From Bacteroidales bacterium (GTDB taxonomy: Bacteria > Bacteroidota > Bacteroidia > Bacteroidales > F082): DNA of 34,550 nt. The position numbers were made by a program, and so were the translations under genes. The stretch lies in the NCBI GenBank assembly GCA_024400425.1, contig JAKSMV010000029.1, forward strand, positions 1 through 34,550. The letters run 5' to 3'. The notes under the pieces are model-generated. The model did not search any database and was not told the origin of the DNA. It was given only the letters and a program-made list of their open reading frames with translations. Positions 31,895 through 34,550 of the stretch are shown in pieces (the first letter of the stretch is position 1; the number at the start of each line of letters is the position of its first letter).

Positions 31895-34171
31895 ATGTTC
31901 GAAATACTACGTAAAGAGACTTTTGCTGCCGAGACTTACCTCATGGAAGTTTTAGCGCCTCACATTGCACAATCTGCTTTACCAGGTCAGTTCCTTATCG
32001 TTAAGATGACCGAAAAAGCTGAACGTATTCCTTTGACTATTAGCGATTACCAACGCATTAAGGGTACAGTTACCATCGTATTCAAGGCTATTGGTGATTC
32101 AACACGAAAAATGGCTGAATATAAGGTTGGCGATCATTTCTGTGATGTCGTAGGTCCTCTTGGCAAGCCATCGGAGTTTGCCACGATGACGGCTGAGCAA
32201 CTGCGCCATCGCTCGTTCGTGTTCATAGGTGGTGGTGTGGGCATTGCACCTATCTATCCACAGGTGAAATGGTTGTGCGAACACGGTGCCTTGCCGGATT
32301 GCATCATCGGCGCCCGCACCAAGGATCTTCTCATTTTCGAAAAGGAATTGTCGGAAGTTTGCAATCTGTATGTGACATCCGATGATGGCTCTACTGGTCG
32401 TAAAGGATTGGTTACCGATGTGTTGCGTCAGTTGGTGGCAAGTGGCAAGAAGTATGACGAATGCGTTGCCATCGGCCCGATGATCATGATGAAATTTGCC
32501 ACAAAGACTTGCGAGGAATTGGGCATCCGTTGCACGATTTCGTTGAATAGCCTCATGGTTGACGGAACGGGTATGTGTGGTGCTTGCCGCGTGAGCATTG
32601 CAGGCAAGACCAAGTTCACTTGCGTCGATGGTCCTGAATTCCTTGGCAAAGATGTGGATTTTGATACAGCCATGAAGCGTCAGGCTATGTATAACAATGT
32701 GGTGACGCGCAAGCAACTCGAGAAGGAAGAAAAGGAAGAAGGTCACGTTTGCCACGTCGGCGGCATTGCCGAAGAGGTTGCTGACAAGAAACATCGTGTA
32801 CCATGCCCTGAGCAGAATCCAGAGGTCCGTGCCCATAACTTTGACGAAGTATGTTTGGGCTATACAGCTGAGATGGCTATTCAAGAAGCCCAGCGCTGCC
32901 TGAACTGCAAGAACCCACAATGCGTTGCGCATTGTCCTGTGAATGTGAACATTCCAGGCTTCATTGCCCGTGTGGCTCGTGGCGACTTCGAAGGTGCTGC
33001 AGGCGTCATCAGCTGCGATTCGGCTTTGCCTGCTGTCTGCGGCCGTGTGTGCCCTCAAGAATCTCAATGCGAAGGCAGCTGCGTGATGGGCAAGAAGTTC
33101 GAACCTATCGCCATCGGCAAACTTGAGCGTTTTGTTGGCGATTATGCCATCGAACATGATTTGCATTTCGATAATCCAGGCTTAAAGAACAACCATAAAG
33201 TGGCTGTCATCGGCAGCGGTCCTTCGGGCTTGACCTGTGCTAAGGATCTTTTGGCTATGGGTTATGATGTAACCATTTTCGAAGCCTTGCATGAATATGG
33301 TGGCGTGCTGGTTTATGGCATTCCTTCGTTCCGTCTGCCAAAGGATACTGTGGTGAAGAAGGAAGTGGAAAGCGTGGTTCGCTTGGGTGCCAAGATGGAA
33401 AAGGATGTCATTGTTGGCCGTACTGTTACCGTGGGCGAACTGCTTCACCGTAAAGGCTTTGATGCGGTTTATATTGGTTCGGGTGCCGGTTTCCCGATGA
33501 TGCTCAATGTACCAGGCGAGAACCTTTGTGGCGTAGTTTCGGCCAATGAATTCCTTACCCGTAACAACTTGCTGTTCTCTTACAAGGAGGGCTTTGAAAC
33601 ACCTAACTATGTAGGCAAAAAAGTGGCTGTGGTCGGTGGTGGCAATGTCGCCATGGATGCTGCCCGTACCGCTTTGCGCTTGGGTGCTGAAGTGCATGTC
33701 GTATATCGTCGTTCCGAGGCCGAACTCCCGGCTCGTGCCGAAGAAGTGCATCATGCCAAGGAAGAAGGCGTGCTGTTCGATTTGCTGACGGCTCCTGTCG
33801 AGGTTTTGGGCGACGAAAACGGATGGGTGAATGGCTTCAAGTGCGTGAAGTGCGAACTGGGCGAGCCTGATGCTTCGGGCCGTCGTAGTCCTGTCCCTGT
33901 TCCGGGTTCTGAATTCGTGCTTGATGTCGATATGATTATCATGGCTCTCGGTACGTCACCTAACCCATTGATTGGCAGTACGACACCAAATCTTGAGCTG
34001 AATAGAAAGGGTTGCATCGTGGCTGATGAAAACGGACAGACCACACACGAAGGTGTCTTTGCTGGTGGTGATGCCGTGAGTGGTGCCGCAACCGTTATCT
34101 TGGCAATGGGTGCTGGTAAGAAAGCAGCCAAGGCCATTGACGAATACATCAAAGGCTTGCCTAAGAAATAA
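31895..34171 (+). CDS. nfnAB: Fused NfnA-NfnB: NADH-dependent reduced ferredoxin:NADP+ oxidoreductase
   Basis: A 758-residue fusion of the two Nfn subunits. Residues 1-280 match the NfnA / dihydroorotate dehydrogenase electron-transfer type: FAD segment RIPLTISDY (44-52), NAD segment IGGGVGIAPIYP (111-122), and [2Fe-2S] site DGTGMCGACR...TCVDGPEF with D223, C228, C231, C243. Residues 300-758 match NfnB/GltD: CLNCKNPQCVAHC (C335, C338, C343, C347), a second cysteine group CGRVCPQESQCEGSC, FAD loop GSGPSGLTCA (about 440), NADP loop GGGNVAMDAA (about 582) and AGGDAVSGAATVILAMG. The enzyme makes NADPH from NADH plus reduced ferredoxin. Subunits are separate in most clostridia; the single-chain form is known elsewhere. 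Confidence 0.92.
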   Translation: MFEILRKETFAAETYLMEVLAPHIAQSALPGQFLIVKMTEKAERIPLTISDYQRIKGTVTIVFKAIGDSTRKMAEYKVGDHFCDVVGPLGKPSEFATMTAEQLRHRSFVFIGGGVGIAPIYPQVKWLCEHGALPDCIIGARTKDLLIFEKELSEVCNLYVTSDDGSTGRKGLVTDVLRQLVASGKKYDECVAIGPMIMMKFATKTCEELGIRCTISLNSLMVDGTGMCGACRVSIAGKTKFTCVDGPEFLGKDVDFDTAMKRQAMYNNVVTRKQLEKEEKEEGHVCHVGGIAEEVADKKHRVPCPEQNPEVRAHNFDEVCLGYTAEMAIQEAQRCLNCKNPQCVAHCPVNVNIPGFIARVARGDFEGAAGVISCDSALPAVCGRVCPQESQCEGSCVMGKKFEPIAIGKLERFVGDYAIEHDLHFDNPGLKNNHKVAVIGSGPSGLTCAKDLLAMGYDVTIFEALHEYGGVLVYGIPSFRLPKDTVVKKEVESVVRLGAKMEKDVIVGRTVTVGELLHRKGFDAVYIGSGAGFPMMLNVPGENLCGVVSANEFLTRNNLLFSYKEGFETPNYVGKKVAVVGGGNVAMDAARTALRLGAEVHVVYRRSEAELPARAEEVHHAKEEGVLFDLLTAPVEVLGDENGWVNGFKCVKCELGEPDASGRRSPVPVPGSEFVLDVDMIIMALGTSPNPLIGSTTPNLELNRKGCIVADENGQTTHEGVFAGGDAVSGAATVILAMGAGKKAAKAIDEYIKGLPKK

Positions 34172-34190
34172 GGTGATATTATTGGATTTT

Positions 34191-34226
34191 AAAAGCAGGA
34201 GCTGGCTTTTGTTGGCTCCTGCTTTT
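34191..34226 (+). terminator. Terminator after nfnAB
   Basis: AAAAGCAGGAGC (34191-34202) pairs with GCTCCTGCTTTT (34215-34226), loop 12 nt. The T-run at the end is short (four T) but stem strength is good. Confidence 0.85.
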
Positions 34227-34454
34227 ACTATAATTAACTATACCTCTTGCCGGTATTGTTATTCTGCCTAACTTTGCCGTGGCTGAAAAAAAGATTTCTG
34301 AATTTGTAAGCTATGGAAGAAAAAAAGTGAAAAAATAGCATTTGTTTGCCGAAAAGCCATATTTTTGGGAACGGAAGAGGGACGAAAGCAATTTCTGTTA
34401 GTGAAGGTAAAATAACATGTTTTTGAATAATAACAACCTTAAAATAAGAACATT
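34227..34454 (+). promoter_or_regulatory. Leader region with possible promoter before the last gene
   Basis: This 228-bp gap holds no gene. A promoter-like TTG (34342-34344) and TATTTTTG (34360-34367), spacing 15 bp, is shorter than usual. It would leave a leader of about 80 nt before ATG 34455. I see no clear riboswitch or small RNA in the leader. Confidence 0.4.
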
Positions 34455-34550
34455 ATGTTATACAGAGTAACAATAAAAAACAGCAAAAACACCAACGGCA
34501 TCCGCTTGGAGCGCGGCATGAGCGTTGACGTGGTGACAAACAGCATGAGC
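34455..34550 (+). CDS. Start of a small unknown protein (partial, runs off the window)
   Basis: Thirty-two codons from ATG 34455 to the window edge without a stop, beginning MLYRVTIKNSKNTNGIRLE and continuing RGMSVDVVTNSMS. From memory it resembles small Bacteroidales proteins of the DUF6140 kind, which have no known function. The fragment is too short to confirm this. It has a promoter-like site and a long AT-rich leader. Confidence 0.5.
   Translation, partial: MLYRVTIKNSKNTNGIRLERGMSVDVVTNSMS

Noticed and set aside
32099..33166. Long - strand open frame (355 codons) within nfnAB
   Set aside because: Its His/Thr/Ala-rich translation shows no motif and mirrors the codon bias of the sense gene, which has all Nfn motifs.
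1..34550. tRNA, rRNA or riboswitch genes
   Set aside because: I saw no tRNA-like cloverleaf, rRNA sequence or recognisable riboswitch core; leaders of the kam and nfn genes lack a B12-box-like sequence that I could identify by eye.

Overview
The window looks like the chromosome of a strictly anaerobic, amino-acid-fermenting member of the Bacteroidales, probably from a gut or similar anoxic habitat. The evidence is the set of Bacteroidetes-type promoters (TTG about 18-22 bp upstream of TAnnTTTG), lipoproteins with a Bacteroidetes-style Cys-Lys lipobox end, a two-[4Fe-4S] flavin hydrogenase system, and a lysine-fermentation operon that, from memory, resembles the one in Porphyromonas. I cannot name a species from the sequence alone.

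Region 1 (1-12120, all + strand) is the main part of a lysine-to-butyrate operon. It holds a 20-codon tail of an upstream gene (perhaps kamA), then kamB and kamC (putative reactivase of the B12/PLP aminomutase) and kamDE (lysine 5,6-aminomutase). These are followed by one CoA-transferase subunit (atoA), crotonase, 3-hydroxybutyryl-CoA dehydrogenase, butyryl-CoA dehydrogenase and etfBA. A two-gene cassette (KilA-N protein plus PD-(D/E)XK-type nuclease) sits between kamC and kamD. It is flanked by a 10-bp direct repeat and carries a perfect 34-bp palindrome inside a coding region.

Region 2 (12121-14390) is a second accessory cassette. It starts with a 26-bp perfect palindrome, followed by a GIY-YIG/T5orf172 protein and an AlbA_2 (Schlafen-like)/HATPase protein that contains a 21-bp in-frame tandem repeat.

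Region 3 (14546-21524) is mixed housekeeping: HAD hydrolase, YD-repeat exported protein, OprP/O-like porin, NAD(P)H-hydrate repair enzyme, metallo-beta-lactamase-fold lipoprotein, MATE transporter and a small TerB-like protein.

Region 4 (21640-26364) is an operon for a multimeric [FeFe]-hydrogenase of the NAD-linked, electron-bifurcating kind: HndB-like, NuoF-like, catalytic and NuoE-like subunits. Region 5 (26396-28824) holds two paralogous lipoproteins, one extended by a predicted beta-propeller.

Region 6 (28851-31196, - strand) is an oxygen-defence operon, perR - flavin reductase/rubredoxin fusion - flavodiiron protein, with a perfect PerR-type 7-1-7 box just upstream of perR. After a + strand DnaQ-like exonuclease, region 7 (31841-34226) holds a single-gene fusion of both Nfn subunits (NADH/ferredoxin:NADP+ transhydrogenase). 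The window ends in the first 32 codons of a small unknown protein.

The metabolic genes fit together. Lysine and acetyl-CoA carbon meet at crotonyl-CoA, and Bcd-Etf can reduce this while generating reduced ferredoxin. The hydrogenase can dispose of ferredoxin and NADH electrons as H2, and Nfn converts ferredoxin plus NADH electrons into NADPH. The 3-hydroxybutyryl-CoA dehydrogenase has an NADP-like nucleotide-binding strand, which would link directly to Nfn. The PerR/flavodiiron operon would protect the oxygen-sensitive members.
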